DNA from: a candidate division CSSED10-310 bacterium
Lineage (GTDB): Bacteria > CSSED10-310 > JAFGDC01
Length of the DNA stretch: 14,027 nt
Reading direction: 5' to 3'
NCBI GenBank assembly: GCA_016932295.1
Contig: JAFGDC010000259.1
Location: 1 to 14,027, forward strand
Position numbers and translations under genes: made by a program. The notes beneath the pieces are model-generated. The model made no database searches, was not told the origin of the DNA, and saw only the letters and a program-made list of their open reading frames with translations. Position 1 is the first letter of the stretch; each line of letters opens with the position of its first letter. Below are positions 13,487 to 14,027 of the stretch, one piece after another.

Positions 13487-13554
13487 ACCAGCCTGGTCCG
13501 TCCAGAGGTGTTCAATACCAGTCAATGGCTTTAACCACGGAGGATGGAGAGATT

Positions 13555-14027
13555 ATGAAAAAAGAACGTGTTCTGATCATGGGAGCCGCCGGTCGCGATT
13601 TCCACAATTTCAATACCAAGTTCCGTGATAACGAAAAGTACAATGTAGTGGCATTCACCGCCACGCAGATCCCGGATATCGAAGGCCGCAGCTATCCCGC
13701 CGTGCTGGCCGGCAGGCTCTATCCCGCCGGCATCCCCATTTTTTCCGAAGATGAACTCGAGAAGCTCATCGCCGATTTCGAGGTTGATACCGTGGTGTTC
13801 TCTTACAGTGACGTCAATAACGACTACCTGATGGACAGGGGCAATCGCGTCATGGCCGCCGGCGCCAATTTCATGCTGCTCGGTCCTCGTGACACCATGG
13901 TGGAGAGTGTCAAACCAGTGGTGGCGGTGTGCGCCGTGCGCACCGGCTGCGGAAAAAGCCAGACCACGCGGCGGGTCTGTGATCTGCTCAAGGGTATGGG
14001 CAAGAAGGTGGTGGCCATCCGCCATCC
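13555..14027 (+). CDS. Cyclic 2,3-diphosphoglycerate synthetase-like P-loop protein (5' part)
   Basis: The open frame runs from ATG 13555 to the window end (157 complete codons), so the 3' part is missing. The N-terminus MKKERVLIMGAAGRDFHNFN starts a Rossmann-like domain (about 1-115) with FTATQIPDIEGR (34-45) and YPAGIPIFSEDELEKLI (56-72). A P-loop follows in AVRTGCGKSQTTRR (127-140), with K134 and S135. The layout matches bacterial proteins usually annotated as cyclic 2,3-diphosphoglycerate synthetase or GTPase, related to the archaeal enzyme that makes the thermoprotectant cyclic 2,3-DPG with ATP. The role in bacteria is not clear to me. The first P-loop position is Val128 rather than the usual Gly/Ala. 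GGAGG at 13539-13543 and GGAGA at 13546-13550 both lie upstream; the second is the closer. It is divergent from frdCAB. A 164-codon minus-strand frame over the same DNA is its antisense shadow. Confidence 0.82.
   Translation, partial: MKKERVLIMGAAGRDFHNFNTKFRDNEKYNVVAFTATQIPDIEGRSYPAVLAGRLYPAGIPIFSEDELEKLIADFEVDTVVFSYSDVNNDYLMDRGNRVMAAGANFMLLGPRDTMVESVKPVVAVCAVRTGCGKSQTTRRVCDLLKGMGKKVVAIRH

Noticed and set aside
13531..14025. 164-codon minus-strand frame at the right end
   Set aside because: It is antisense to the cpgS-like gene, which has a ribosome site, a conserved N-terminus and a P-loop.

Overview
The window looks like part of a GC-rich chromosome (by eye, well above 50% GC) from a Gram-negative-type bacterium. 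A Sec-exported cell-wall amidase and a lipoprotein-type signal suggest an envelope with periplasm. A fumarate reductase/succinate dehydrogenase of the Wolinella type (order C-A-B, single cytochrome b with four haem histidines) suggests menaquinone-based, anaerobic or flexible respiration. I cannot name the species. An uncultured lineage near Desulfobacterota or the FCB group would fit, at low confidence. I see no mobile elements, CRISPR arrays, tRNA or rRNA genes.

Layout. (1) 1-343 has no convincing gene except a possible 22-codon leader ORF (279-347) whose stop overlaps the next start. (2) 344-5520, plus strand, is a compact operon: a LysM-type N-acetylmuramoyl-L-alanine amidase, a full-length two-half M16 zinc peptidase (4-bp overlap), and a ComEC-like metallo-beta-lactamase-fold lipoprotein. 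(3) 5517-9794, minus strand, is a second compact operon, read from high to low coordinates: YciO/Sua5-family protein, SAM methyltransferase, GT-C-type multi-membrane glycosyltransferase, B12-binding radical SAM enzyme. The last two genes start with GTG inside the stop of the gene before (GTGA overlaps). A good sigma70-type promoter sits just upstream of yciO. The two operons converge so tightly that their stop codons overlap. (4) 9795-10056 is a short intergenic stretch with that promoter, a two-copy 21-bp tandem repeat, a strong GC palindrome and the frd terminator. (5) 10057-13200, minus strand, is frdC-frdA-frdB. (6) 13201-13554 is a divergent promoter region. (7) 13555-14027, plus strand, is the 5' part of a cyclic-2,3-diphosphoglycerate-synthetase-like P-loop protein cut by the window end.

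How the genes fit together. FrdCAB forms one membrane complex linking menaquinone to fumarate/succinate. The amidase operon combines peptidoglycan cleavage, proteolysis and a surface or periplasmic hydrolase, with no known joint function. The methyltransferase, GT-C protein and radical SAM enzyme form a plausible envelope glycan or lipid modification set, and YciO is probably only a housekeeping lead gene. The points most worth a second look are the loss of the E-pathway glutamate in FrdC, the coupled modification cassette, and the repeat/hairpin block upstream of its promoter. Comparisons with named proteins are from memory, not from a search.
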